Positions 33,491-44,200 of a DNA stretch of 64,000 nt are shown here, one piece after another. Position numbers and translations under genes: made by a program. Below the pieces are notes generated by a model, which was not told where the DNA came from, did not search any database, and saw only the letters and a program-made list of their open reading frames with translations. Position 1 is the stretch's first letter, and every line of letters begins with the position of its first letter. Location of the stretch: contig WPIO01000215.1 in the NCBI GenBank assembly GCA_009760855.2, forward strand, positions 1 to 64,000, in the 5' to 3' direction. This DNA is from Cristatella mucedo. Taxonomy: Eukaryota; Bryozoa; Phylactolaemata; Cristatellidae.

Positions 33491-34520
33491 CTTGATTGCG
33501 TGCGTGTTTGCAGCGTCAGATTCCTGCGCCACGAACGCACTAGCGGCTGGCGATTTTGCGCTCTCGCCCGCCTACTGCCCCCCCCCGCCGCCGACGTCGG
33601 CTCGGCGGCCGCCCCCACTCGGACTGCCCGCGCGTTGGCGATGCAGCGGTATATTTTTAGGGGTGAGGGTTACCCAAGGGTTCTTGTTGTCGTAAGATAG
33701 GGCCACGGTGAGCAGGTGGGATTTTAGAAAATAGAACCAACTAAGAGATTTCTCAACAGAAGGGACTCTCCAACCGTTTATTGCACTGTTAAATATATTG
33801 ACGACTCGAGCTCTGAACGCATGTTATCAGGAATGCAATTTCGGGCTTTCTTTTCTGGTTATTATGTGCCGAGAAGTAGCTTCAGAAGAAAATCAAACCA
33901 CCTGCTGGGCTGAAAACTGGAAGTTTGCTCAACTCAGGCCCCAAACACGCGATCGGGGCTGAAATTAGCGAGGTACGAAAACCCGATACGAGCCCGAAAG
34001 CTCGCCAAGAGTCACGTTGCGGTCAGGAATTGCCCTTTCAACGCAACTCCTGCTGCTCCTGCTTGAACTTCAAAAGTAAAGCAGATTCGCGTTGCTCGCA
34101 CGGTGACGTCTGTCTCTGCAGCGGCGGGCAACCGCTGGCACGCCGACGGAGGAGATTTTCTATCGCTAGGACGACGGCACCGGCGGTAAATCATTCGGGC
34201 CATACAAGTATGACAGCTGACAGCTGTATGAAAGCTGAGCCAGTCTCGAAAGCTGTATCTAAACAAATGTCACAAACCTTCCAGTCTGAGCAATGAGAAG
34301 CTTCCAAACGGCACACGACTGAGCGACGAGGCTCGTCTGTCTTGTACGTCGTAGTCGCCTCGACAAACGGCTTCCCATGGACCCACACTTGATGCCCCCT
34401 CAAACGGCACATCGACTGCAAAACTTCGTCATTCAGTTCTGGGTCCGTTCATTTTCTTGCTTCGGCCATTCTATCCGAAGTAGTCCATTCTATCCGGCCA
34501 CCCATCGCTCGACCCATCCA
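33491..34520. repeat. R3 repeat, copy 2
   Basis: Matches 52270-53310 over its whole length. Landmarks: GGGCCACGGTGAGCAGGTG, the AACTGGAAGTTTGCTC / AACTGGACGATTGCTA region, GGGGCTGAAATTAGCGAGGT, CGGCGGTAAATC, and CATTCAGTTCTGGGTCC. Contains a C-run at 33581-33588. Follows R2 directly, as in the 52 kb block. No coding potential recognised. Confidence 0.78.
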
Positions 34521-34770
34521 TCAAACTTAGATAAAATCACGTGACAGCGCACCCATTCATAATCCATTCCCAATCGGCGGATAGAGAGAGGCTGCTAAGG
34601 AGTTACCTGCTCACGCCTAGATTGCCTACTGGACGTGAGTGAGTCTCGTTTGGGTTGTACGAGGCGGCAATGCCGCGCCCACACTACCTAGCAGTAATGC
34701 CTATAGGTTACGAGCTACTTAAGCGCTTTAACGCTCCCCCGCATGCGTCACTGTAAATCTCTCAAACTTA

Positions 34771-36948
34771 GTGGTCATCAGGCCTGTTGTAACCCAATCG
34801 GCCAGACTTAACGCTTGCCTTTGGAATCCTCGCTCAATGTGCAATAAACCTCTAGTAATAAACGACCTTATTTCTGAAAATGGTATCGACCTGCTCGCCC
34901 TAACTGAAACTTGGCTGAAATCGATAAACTGCCCGACAATTAAAGACGCTACTCCATCTGGTTTCACGTTCTTTCACACCCCTAGATCAATCAAAACTGG
35001 AGGTGGAGTTGCTATGATCGTGCGCTCGAAATTCAACTTCAAGCCATTTGCGGTACCCTCGAAGCAGTCTTTTGAATCAATTGTCCTGGTCTCACCCGAA
35101 AACAAGCTACCGATAGTGGCAGTAGTCTATCGCCCACCAGGTACCAAATCCTCCTTTATCTCAGATTTCTCCGATCTCATTTCGATTCTGTGTGCAAGAA
35201 ATCGATCCTTCCTCGTTATGGGTGATTTCAACGTTCACTTTGATAACTTATCTGACGCTTTCAGCACCGAATTTCGTACATTGACAGACTCATTATCTCT
35301 TGTGGCTCATGTGCATGGCCCTACCCACATCAAGGGTCACACACTCGACCAAATTTTCTCATATGACTGCACTTTGTCATCACCAGTTATCACCAAATCC
35401 TGCTTATCTGACCACATGCAGATCTCATTCAATCTACAGTGTGTGCCCACATTCTCCTCTAAAATAACCTGTGAATCGCGAAACCTCAAGACCCTTGACA
35501 TCGATGCTGTGCGTGCGAGCATATCTGCTTCACCTTTGCTGCTCAGTCCTCCCTCCGATCTGTCATCACTGGTAGATTGCTACAACACGACACTAGCTGA
35601 CACGCTCGACGAGTTTGCACCTTTGACAAAGCGCACTGTGCGCCCCCGCCCAGACGGCCTATGGTTTACCACAGACATTAAACTAGCCAAGTCTACTAAA
35701 CGAAAGCTTGAAAAGGCATACAAAAGATCCGGACTAACTGTCCATCGACAGGCATATGAAGACTACTGTAGGTCGTACCAATCGATCCTAGCAAAGGCTA
35801 AGTCTAGCTTCTATAGAAACATTGTTGAATCACAGATGCACAATCCAAAAATGCTGATGTCGACAATAAACCATCTCCTCAACCGTTCCCAGGTTAGCTC
35901 CTTACCTGATGATCCTTGTGATGATCTAGCCGATCGCTTCTCTCGATTCTTTGTGCAGAAGATAGACAAAATCAGGGAATCCATCCCTGCGACGACAACC
36001 TTCCCACTAGAATGCTGTTCCTCGGTTCCTGGCTGCGCCTCAATGTCTGCATTTAAACAGGTCACCAGTGACATAGTCCTAAAGCTCGTATCTCAATCAA
36101 AGAAGACAACAAGTCCACTGGACCCTATTCCCACTGTCCTGCTCCTACGTTGCATTGATCTGCTGCTGCCATGCATAACCAACATCATTAATATGTCATT
36201 AGCCTCAGGTCAGGTCCCAGCACCTTTCAAAAAAGCTGTAGTCAGGCCACTTCTCAAGAAAGCTACACTAGACCAAGAGAACTTAAGCAACTACCGCCCA
36301 GTCTCCCTTCTACCATTCCTATCAAAGACACTGGAACGGGTCGCGGCAGACCAGCTGAACTCGTATATCGAAACCTCACACCTTGCTAGTAAGTTCCAGT
36401 CTGGCTTTAGAGCTAATCACTCCACAGAGTCAGCATTGCTTCGGGTATACAACGACCTACTTAGGAATGCAGACATGGGTAGAGTGTCTCTTCTTGTTTT
36501 GCTCGATCTTTCGGCAGCTTTTGATACCATCGATCACAAAGTACTTCTAGAGCGCCTCTCATCTCGCCTGGGCATCACTGGCACTGCTCTGCAGTGGTTC
36601 AGGTCCTATCTCAGTGGGAGACTCCAGAGTGTTGATGTGAATGGACAAAGATCATCTGAAGTACCTCTAAAATATGGAGTACCTCAGGGCTCTGTGCTAG
36701 GTCCGGTCCTTTTCACCGTCTATACTCTCCCTCTCGCTGATGTGATTGCCAAGCACAATCTAGGCTTTCACTTCTATGCGGATGACACTCAGTTGTACCT
36801 TTGCTTTGATCCCTCCCAGCCTTCGAGCACCTCAAATTCTCTCAACTCACTTGCTGCATGCATTGATGACATCCGATCATGGATGGCAGCAAATTTTCTA
36901 AAACTAAACGATGATAAAACTAACTTACTAGTTATGGGGCAAACCTAG
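34771..36948 (+). CDS. LINE A ORF2: endonuclease-reverse transcriptase
   Basis: A 725-codon frame for the retrotransposon enzyme that nicks target DNA and copies its own RNA. The endonuclease (about 12-220) shows LALTETW (E46), VVYRPPG (119-124), GDFNVHF (D152, N154) and SDH (213-215). The reverse transcriptase (about 480-725) shows NYRPVSLLPFLSKTLERV (507 on), FQSGFRANHSTESAL, LLDLSAAFDTIDH (577 on), GVPQGSVLGP (636 on) and the catalytic YADD (669-672). The reported start is a GTG; the first in-frame ATG is at residue 23, inside the endonuclease, so the true start is unclear or lost. An extra G in ATGGGGCAAA, where other copies have ATGGGCAAA, shifts the frame and gives a stop at 36946-36948. 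The remaining C-terminal codons follow in another frame. This is the least decayed copy in the window. Confidence 0.92.
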   Translation: MVIRPVVTQSARLNACLWNPRSMCNKPLVINDLISENGIDLLALTETWLKSINCPTIKDATPSGFTFFHTPRSIKTGGGVAMIVRSKFNFKPFAVPSKQSFESIVLVSPENKLPIVAVVYRPPGTKSSFISDFSDLISILCARNRSFLVMGDFNVHFDNLSDAFSTEFRTLTDSLSLVAHVHGPTHIKGHTLDQIFSYDCTLSSPVITKSCLSDHMQISFNLQCVPTFSSKITCESRNLKTLDIDAVRASISASPLLLSPPSDLSSLVDCYNTTLADTLDEFAPLTKRTVRPRPDGLWFTTDIKLAKSTKRKLEKAYKRSGLTVHRQAYEDYCRSYQSILAKAKSSFYRNIVESQMHNPKMLMSTINHLLNRSQVSSLPDDPCDDLADRFSRFFVQKIDKIRESIPATTTFPLECCSSVPGCASMSAFKQVTSDIVLKLVSQSKKTTSPLDPIPTVLLLRCIDLLLPCITNIINMSLASGQVPAPFKKAVVRPLLKKATLDQENLSNYRPVSLLPFLSKTLERVAADQLNSYIETSHLASKFQSGFRANHSTESALLRVYNDLLRNADMGRVSLLVLLDLSAAFDTIDHKVLLERLSSRLGITGTALQWFRSYLSGRLQSVDVNGQRSSEVPLKYGVPQGSVLGPVLFTVYTLPLADVIAKHNLGFHFYADDTQLYLCFDPSQPSSTSNSLNSLAACIDDIRSWMAANFLKLNDDKTNLLVMGQT

Positions 36949-36961
36949 TGTTATTCAGAAA

Positions 36962-37232
36962 TTGGAAAGGCTGACTTTCAAAATTGGCTCTGCCAGCATA
37001 TCTCCAGTTGCATCAGCTCGAAATCTAGGTGTCATATTCCAAAGCGACCTCTCGTTAGACGACCACATCAGCTCCACAGTCAAATCAGCCTATTTTCAGC
37101 TTCATAACATTGCTAAAATTAGGGCTTGTTTAGATAAGGATACCACGTCCAAGTTGGTCCATGCATTCGTGACATCTCGTCTCGACTTCTGCAACTCACT
37201 GCTTACTGGCCTACCAGCATGTGCGATCAGGT
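36962..37232 (+). pseudogene. LINE A ORF2 C-terminal piece after frameshift
   Basis: Continues the protein in a second frame: LTFKIGSASISPVASARNLG, then LSLDDHISSTVKSAYFQLHN and LDFCNSLLTGLPACAIR. It matches the 61.3-62.1 kb and 47.0 kb copies closely. Beyond 37232 the sequence is unrelated. Confidence 0.88.
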
Positions 37233-37394
37233 TTAACCCGATGAGTTGAAATCTTCCATTTGGGTCTCCCCAATCAAATGCGTCGGCAACTTCACTTGCC
37301 CACGATCCTGCTAAGAAACTGTCACTTGACAAAACGGCTTGAGCTGAGCGTGCTGGCGCCGACCGTCCTAAAGCGGTGCGAATCGGTCTGAAAC

Positions 37395-37600
37395 ACACAA
37401 AAATAAATATTAGCTGATTTAACAGCGTTGCCTGTATAGAAGCAGAAGAGTTCTAACGGCTTTCACCAGCGCTTGCAGTTGGCAATAAAAGATGGCCCGC
37501 AGCTGGGTTCGATTTGGCGAACTCGGCCGTGGAGAGAGAGCACCTTATCACATGAGCTATAACGGCCACCTACATCGAGGCCACGGCTAACTATATCCAA
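37395..37600 (-). mobile_element. SINE 1 copy 1
   Basis: On the minus strand: an A-box-like segment (TATAGCTCATGTGATAAGGTG), a poorly kept B-box region, then GGGCCATCTTTTATTGCC, CTGCAAGCGCTGG, GCCGTTAGAACTC, CTTCTATACAGG and CTGTTAAATCAGC. The same word order occurs in three other copies (46.2, 53.75-53.94 and 57.5 kb). Confidence 0.75.
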
Positions 37601-37714
37601 CAGCCGTACCTGACCTCGGGATGCGATCTCGTGATAAAAAGCAATTGCTTCATCGGGAGAGCGGGGACAGGACGAATGTGGCTTGAACCATGAACGATAT
37701 GACTGATTGTTATG

Positions 37715-38645
37715 TAATGTATCTCCGTCTGTAACTCCACAAAGTCATAAAGACCATGTGGGTGTTGCGCAGGAGAGTTTTGTATAGCGCACTCACAGCC
37801 TAAGCAGCTTTCGGTACGCATTCGGTAGCCAACAGACTTCGTCTAACACAACAAAGAGAAAGTGGAAAGCATAGCAGAGTTAGGAGAGCAGTTAAGGTAG
37901 TGAGTTGCATAGAAGTAGCAGTTCAGGACTGCTGAAAAGGATGAGCCATAGTCGGCAGTAGAAGAGTAGTTGTCGTTGCGTAAGAGTTGTGGAAGCGAGT
38001 TCCACAGTCTAGGACCTGCAGAGCTAAAGCCTCTGTCACCAACTGTCTTTAAGCGGATGAATGGGACAGCTAATTTATTGTCCACACAGGACCTGAGGGC
38101 GCGAACAGGCTGAAACTGATGCAGCAGCTCAGCTAGGTATGAAGGAGCCAAGCCGTGGCGGGCCTTGTGGGCCAGCGTAAGAACTTTGCTCTGTATCCTT
38201 TGCTCAACCGGCAACCATCCTAGCTCCTTCAGCAAAGGAGACACATGCTCAAACCGCTGGGACTTGAAGACCAGCCTTGCAGCCATATTCATTGTCTGCT
38301 GTAGTGGCATAGTAGCTTTCTTTGGCAGCCCAGCCAAAAGGGAATTAACAGTAATGAAGCCGAGACAGAACTAGAGAGCTAGTTAAATTTTTTACAAGCC
38401 ACTGTGGGAGACAGCTCCTAATCTTGGACAGGGATCGCATGTGATGGCTAGCTATAGAGGCAGTCTTCTGAATGAAGCTTTTGAAATTAAGGCAGCTTTC
38501 GAACACGACACCTAAATTTCGAGCAAGTGGTGAAGGTCCCACAATAGCATCACCTATTAGAACGGCAAAGCCTTTTAATCCAGCCACACGCTTAGGGTGT
38601 CCTATGAGCAGCAGTCCGAGTCGATGAGAAGTGTTATAATGAGGC
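37715..38645 (-). mobile_element. LINE B, longest copy
   Basis: The 3' tail is ACATTACATAA after the sequence TACAGACGGAGATAC; the 3' UTR follows upstream. Two open frames cover the ORF2 C-terminal part: 38345-38647 (with LARNLGVVFESCLNFKSFI) and 37843-38337 (with NMAARLVFKSQRFEHVSPLL, LPVEQRIQSKVLTLAHKARH and SSAGPRLWNSLPQLLRN). The layout parallels LINE A, so the two are related L2/CR1-type families, but the 3' UTR and tail differ. No reverse transcriptase core of this family is present in the window. A frameshift near 38340 separates the two frames. Confidence 0.88.
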
Positions 38646-39460
38646 AAGCGGCAGACGAGCCCACCTGCACCCGCTCTGAGTCATATAGCACAGAATGAGC
38701 TTGAGTTCTATTGCCGCTCTTCTGCAGCTAGATATGAGAGGCAGCAGCGTCAGACGAACCTTTGCCGGCAGAGCGCCAAGCGAACGTCTCGTCAATATTA
38801 ACAGCTGCAGCCTCCTTCAGAGGCCGACGCTGCGCTCAGCAGCAGCAGCGGGGGGGGGGGGAGCCGTTTGCCCGGAGTCTACAGACGCGCACGTCTCGTC
38901 CCAGTCGTGTCCAGTGGCGGCTGCGACCCATGCAGAGCGGCAGTGCAGTCACCTGCGAAAATAAATCTGTGTAAATAGCGGCGCGTCACGAGCAAGTGGC
39001 CGGTTGCAGCGGTTGCACCGCGAGAGCGCAGGAGGGCAGTCCGAGGGAAGTCTGGGATCGTGGAGCTCGGCGCGTCAGTCGCAAGCGTCGTTTCCTGCAA
39101 ACGCCAGTACATTATTCAGTCTGTGGTAGCCACCGTGCGTGGGCGTAACGACGATCTTTCTGTCACGCCGTCAGTCTGAGATTTACATCGCAATGCTTTA
39201 CCTCTGCTTCTCTGGCTCAAATGCTCGGGTGCGGTTTTATCTAAACGACGGCACTGCCCCCGATCGGCAGCCCAGCTGCCAGAGATTCTGACGTCTGCCG
39301 GCCGGGGGCGGGGCGCGCCAACTCATCGCTAGCCCGCGAGCTAGCCGCAGGCGAGGTTGCTCCCGTCCACCCTCCGCGAGGACGCCCGACTCAGCTACCA
39401 GCTTACTCGGCTTCCAGCTTACCCGCGCGCCGAGGAGCGCGTCCGCTCGAGCAAGGCGCC
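38646..39460. other. Anonymous GC-rich DNA
   Basis: CAG/GCA triplets and a G-run at 38850-38859. Reading frames of up to 89 codons overlap on both strands and have no domains. Confidence 0.4.
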
Positions 39461-41240
39461 CAACAAATTAGCCTCCCGTCCGAATGTTAATTAGCCTCCC
39501 GTCCGAAGAGGTCGTACAGTCGTAGGACTGCGAGCGCTGGGCGGCGCACACTGGCGCCCGCCGAGCGACGACGCGTTAACCGTCTAGTCACGAGGCAGCT
39601 ACTGCGCTCAAGTGTCAGGCGCTGTCGAGGTTCTCTTAAATGTCACGTCGCGCCACCCCCGCCGCCATAACCATTTTAACTGTTCGCGGGAGTGTCTTGT
39701 GCGTTACGCCGGAGGCGTCGGCCGGGCGCTGCTCGATGTTATCCCGAATAACGCAACGTAATGTAATGTCTATCCTTCCGTAACTCCACAAAGCCCCAAA
39801 GACGGTGTGATTGTTACGCAAAAGTGTTTTATATAGCGCACCCAGCCTAAGCGGCTTTCGGTACGCATTCAGTAGCCAAAAGACTTCACCTCAAGCAGCA
39901 GAGAGAAAGTGAGCCACATAGCTGAGTTTGGAGAACAGTTGAGATAATGAGTAGCATGAAAGTAGCAGCTCAGGACTGCTGGAAAAGATGTGCCGCAGTC
40001 GGTAGCAGGAGAGTAGATGTAGTATACAACCACTCTTATTTGTCTAGACCGGCCGCCTTTTTTCTTTCCTGTCTGACCTCAACAGCTACTGTAGCGACAT
40101 AAGTCTTTCCACCGCCATCAGGCCCTCCTGCTGACGACATAGACTATTATAGTGCGGAGGCGGCGGCGGCGGCGGCGGCTTCGGATTGGAGCACTTACTG
40201 CGGCTGTTTTGATGACTCATCAGCCGAATCGTCGGAATCTCGCCGCCGCCACCACTCCCATTCTTCGGCGGCGTTTTTAATGCAAGTGCCACGAAAAACC
40301 GCGATGCTTGGACAACCATTGCGGCCTATTACAAATCCACTATACAACAGCTGGGTGATGACTCGTTATTATGGGCTATACAGCGCCCTGCTGCAGAGCG
40401 TCCCCACAGAATTTCTCAGCGTTTCGCGTGCGTCGGGCTCTCAAAAAAGAAAACTGCAAATTTACGCCACACGGTTGCCTCCCGATTGATTTTGCATCAG
40501 CCGCTCTCTGTGCGCTGCAAAGTACTTTTGCTGTCCGTTCGTCTGGAACTCGCATTTGGTACATGGTGAAATTGCGTGGATCCGCCGCGCGATACGCAAA
40601 CTCTGAGCTCCGTGCAGTAGCACTATAAAGCTCCGCTGTGAATCGCGGTGAGCTTAGGGCGGCGACCGCGCGAGGCTCGTTGATCGCTGAGAACGCGGTA
40701 ATTACTGAATGGAGCTAAACTGGTCGAAGCAAACTCTCCAAGCGGTTCCCTGTTGTAATATGCATTCGCCACGTGAGTGTCGCATTTGCCGTTGCACCTG
40801 GAAAATGCATGGATCGCAGCGTGGCTGAGCTGACTGGTGAACGAGCAAAACTCAACAACCCATTTCAAGAGCGTTCTTCGGAATGCCACGAAACTTCGCG
40901 GATAAGCCCTAAACGCCTAGCGCTCAGCGAAAAACCAAATTCGGGGCCCCAAGAAGAAATTCGTAACGACGGGAAAGCAGTAATTCAATAGAGCCCGCCC
41001 ATTACTGCCGCCGCCAGCTCTCGGCAATACTCCACGACAAATATCACCAACCGGCCGCTGTTCGGTCTCAAGCGACGTAACCGAGCACCGTCCGTTAAAA
41101 TATTCGCCTACGCTCGAAGCTCCGTCTCGATGCCGCCGCTCAGACGACCGCGCTCCCAGGAAACTCGTAACCATCGCCGGAGCACCTCGCAGTAACCGTC
41201 GGCTGCGGCTGCGGTTTGCTTAATGGTACGTACACCACAC
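39461..41240. repeat. R2 composite repeat, copy 3
   Basis: Left part with TTAGCCTCCCGTCCGAA present twice in tandem (39467 and 39491), LINE B 3' end (39765-40045, minus), core with expanded GGC triplets (about 40153-40180), the middle section shared with copy 2, and the right part ending in CGTAACCATCGCCGGAGCAC and GCAGTAACCGTCGGCTGCGG. It is the uninterrupted version of the site occupied by LINE B in copy 2. Confidence 0.78.
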
Positions 41241-41680
41241 CGTCGAACAAGATTTCATATACCGAATTGGTCGCCGCGTCCTGAGATCCTTCTAGCGAGG
41301 ACGGTTGCACTATGAAAGTGGGCTTGCTTCTACTCCTTCATGGCCGACTGCGATGGAAACGAGAGCCCAAGCGTTGTCTAGAGTGCTCTCCTTAAGGAAA
41401 AATGGCTTAGGACGCTCTTCCTCCCCGATGTGGGCTGCCGCACTATGCATGCAAGATTCATGCTGACTTTGCTTTTTTTGAAATTTACTTTCTGTCGCCC
41501 GCGTTGTCTTCGTGCGACAGCTCAACGCGATGGCTGCGTTCCCTAATTTGATCCAGCAGGGTTCATGACCAGTGGCAGTGTTAAGTCGCGAACCTGTAGT
41601 AACCCAGCGCACAGCGACTTAACTTTTGAGGCTGTTTTATAAGCGCGACGCAGTCGAGTAAACGTTGGAGCACGTCAGCG
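41241..41680. repeat. R2 left-end piece plus R4 repeat
   Basis: 41241-41345 matches 28525-28640 (GAATTGGTCGCCGCGTCCTG, CTAGCGAGGACGGTTG, GACTGCGATGGAAACGAGAG). 41410-41600 matches 43980-44140 (GTGGGCTGC, GACTCATTCTGACTTTG-like, CTCAACGCGATGGCTGC). R4 may be a further part of the same composite. Confidence 0.65.
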
Positions 41681-41804
41681 CCATTAATGGAATGCCGTTT
41701 GCAGAAATTTGACTCGCTTCGGTAAAAAATATAAATCCACTAATTTGGCTTCAAGGCAAATGGCGTTACGGAGCCCATGTGAATAGAGGTTAGAGGAATG
41801 ATGT
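41681..41804. other. Short anonymous spacer
   Basis: Nothing recognised. Confidence 0.3.
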
Positions 41805-41912
41805 GGGCCTACGATTGTGCTTCCTTTGCAGCAACGTAAAGTGCCTAGAAAAAGATTGAGTTCTCTAATGACACTATATCAAATTTATTTAGTATCAAAA
41901 TTATTATTATTG
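41805..41912 (+). mobile_element. LINE A terminal tail
   Basis: CTTCCTTTGCAGCAACGTAA, AGTGCCTAGAAAAAGATTGA and TTCTCTAATGACACTATATC, followed by an ATT-rich end. A very short 3' remnant of about 100 bp. Confidence 0.75.
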
Positions 41913-42219
41913 TTGAAATATACTCGTGCAAACGGTTTTGAAAGCGAATGTAGTCACCAGGACAGAATCCTAACACCCGGGAGTCAAATGCAGTCGCACG
42001 GATATGACGTGGGAAGTGTTGTGCTCTGGTTCGGTATGGCGGCCGCGACGGAGGTGTCAGATTAGACTGCGGTCTTTGCATGTGTACAAGCGGCGCCAGA
42101 CGCTTCCTCCCGGTAGGGGCGTGACGTCAGCGCGCGGTGCGTTACGAACGCCGCAGAAGTGAAGACGCTCGGGCAGCGAGACCTTACTCGGGCAGTTTAC
42201 CCAGCTGCCGCCGCCCCTT
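41913..42219. other. Anonymous, GC-rich to the right
   Basis: No gene recognised. A 78-82 codon frame exists on each strand with no domain. Confidence 0.35.
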
Positions 42220-43428
42220 TTGCCTGCCGCTTATGTTATTTCCTGTCCAACCTCAATATCTACTGTAGCGATATAAGTCTTTCCACCGCCACCAGGTCCT
42301 CCTGCTGACGATGTAGACTATTGTAGAGCGGCGGCGGCGGCCTCGGATTGGAGCACTGACTGCGGCTATTTTGACGACTCATCAGCCGAATCGTCGGAGT
42401 CTCGCCGCCGCTGCCACTCCCATTCTCCCATTCGTCGTCATCAGGTCCTCCTGCTGACGACGTAGACATTATTACATTGCGACGGCGGCAGCGAACCCCG
42501 GATTGGAGCACTTACTGCGGCCATTCTGACGACTCATCAGCCGAATCGTAAGATTCTCGTCGCCGCCATCAACTGTACAAATCGCAACGAACGCAACATG
42601 GCTGAGCGGACCGGCGAACGAGAAAAATTGGTAGCACATTTCAAGAGCCTTCGCGTACGAAATACCACGAAATTTCTTGGATAAGCCTTAAACGCGTAGC
42701 ACTCAGCGAAAACCACCATATTCGCTCCCCGCACCAAAGCGCCCATCGAACGGGGATGAACCACAAATCCTATGGAGACCGTACCTTTAGTTGTGGAACT
42801 CTTTTGCGGAATAGCGCGAACCTTTGCTAATAAGCCATAAACGCTTAGCGCGTAGCTCAGCCGCAACTTGCGCCCCGTGCAGTAGCTCCTAAGGAGCGGG
42901 GACGTGGTAATTCCGGTGAGACCGCCCACTTCTGCCACCACCCACTCTTTGCAGTACTCCTCGACAAAATTCACTAACCAGTCGTGGTTCGGTCGCACGC
43001 GATGTAAGCCGCGGCGCCATCCACTAAAGTAGTCGCCGCCAGGCACCGCTCCGTCCCGACGCCACCGCACAGACGACAGCACTCCCAGGAAATCCATGCC
43101 CAACACTGAAGGTTCTCGCAGTAATTGTCGGCTGTGGTTGGCCTAAATTACAACGAACCGTCAAGCCGCCTGGCTCTGCGTCGCTCGTGCCGCGAGCGCG
43201 TTCGCGGCGTCGGATTCCCGCCCCGCGTACGCGCGGGCAGCAGGTGATTGTGCGCTTGCACCGGCCTAGCGATGGGCCTTCGACGCCCGCCGACGGCGAC
43301 ATCAAAGGCCGGCTAGCCCTCTCCGCAGATGTCAGCTCGGCTGCCGCTTCCACTCGGACCGCCTGTGCTTTGTTGATGCGGCGGCGCGTAGTCAAGAGAT
43401 GAGACGGTCGCCAGAGGATTCTTGCTAG
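42220..43428. repeat. R2 composite repeat, copy 4
   Basis: Starts at the TTATTTCCTGTCCAACCTCA block, carries the GGTCCTCCTGCTGACGA module twice in tandem (42294 and 42444), then the core and right part. On the minus strand 42537-43106 is the longest frame of this family (189 codons, with RPNHDWLVNFVEEYC). It lacks the left part and LINE B piece. LINE A interrupts the right end at about 43430. Confidence 0.75.
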
Positions 43429-43976
43429 TCGACCTTGTGGATTACCACTTCTCGCCGACCTGCACTGGCTACCAGTCAAGCAACGGATCGACTTCAAGGT
43501 TTTGTCGCTGACTTTTAGGTCACTTTATTCTTTGGCTCCAGCCTATCCGTCCGATCTACTCCCCCACCAGGCCAAGCATCGTACCACCGCTTTTCGGAAT
43601 CCAACAGTCTACCAATATCTCGTACAAACCTCAAGTCCTTTGGAGACCGTGCATTTAGTACGTATGCTCCCAAAGCCTGGAACTCCCTCCCGACTTGCGT
43701 CAGAACATCTCCTGACTTGACCACGTTCAAAAAAACCTAAAAACACACCTATTTAGGACAGCATTTAGTGGGTCCCTGTCATTCGTTCTTGATGTGCTTA
43801 TGCGTGCTGACATTGTGCATGTTGCCACTAACCACATTTGCATGCTGACCCTGTGCATGTCACCCTAAATATGTTATTCGTGTTGTTTATCAAGCATGAT
43901 ATTACTCACCATTTAATTGCGTTTTCCCTTGCAGCAAATGTAAAGCGCCTAGAAAAAGATTGAGTTCTCTGAGGGA
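43429..43976 (+). mobile_element. LINE A 3' copy nested at the end of R2
   Basis: Starts at codons equivalent to PLLADLHWLPVKQRIDFKVL, continues in broken frames to LPTCVRTSPDLTTF, 3' UTR, and the hairpin AAAGCGCCTAGAAAAAGATT with TTCTCTGAGGGA, where it ends without an ATT tail. Confidence 0.88.
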
Positions 43977-44200
43977 GCCGCAGACGTGGGCTGCTGCACT
44001 AGGCACGCGAGACTCATTCTGACTTTGTTCATTTTAGAATTCACTTTGTGTCGACCTCTTTGTCTTCGTGCTGTAGCTCGACGCGATGGCTGCATTAGCA
44101 AATTTGATTTAGCAGGGGTCGTGACAGGTGGCAGTTGTAAGTGTCCATCCTGTAGTTTAGATTCATCCTGTAGTTTAGATAGATTTCTGTATTGTAGTGT
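43977..44200. repeat. R4 repeat, second copy
   Basis: GCCGCAGACGTGGGCTGCTG, ATTCTGACTTTG and CTCGACGCGATGGCTGCATT match 41405-41600. It begins exactly where LINE A stops. A 14-bp direct duplication (TCCTGTAGTTTAGA) lies at 44149 and 44166. Confidence 0.65.

Larger units (their letters stand above)
34732..37232 (+). mobile_element. LINE A, best copy, 3' truncated
   Basis: An L2/CR1-like non-LTR retrotransposon with endonuclease and reverse transcriptase. The frame is open from 34732, just after a stop at 34729. It continues after a frameshift to the CNSLLTGLPACAIR codons and then stops matching at about 37232, so the last part of ORF2, the 3' UTR and the tail are missing. No ORF1 was recognised upstream; 34521-34731 may be 5' leader. 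Confidence 0.9.

Noticed and set aside
43024-43497. 157-codon minus-strand frame
   Set aside because: Runs across the junction of R2 and the antisense of a LINE A insertion, so it is a chance fusion.
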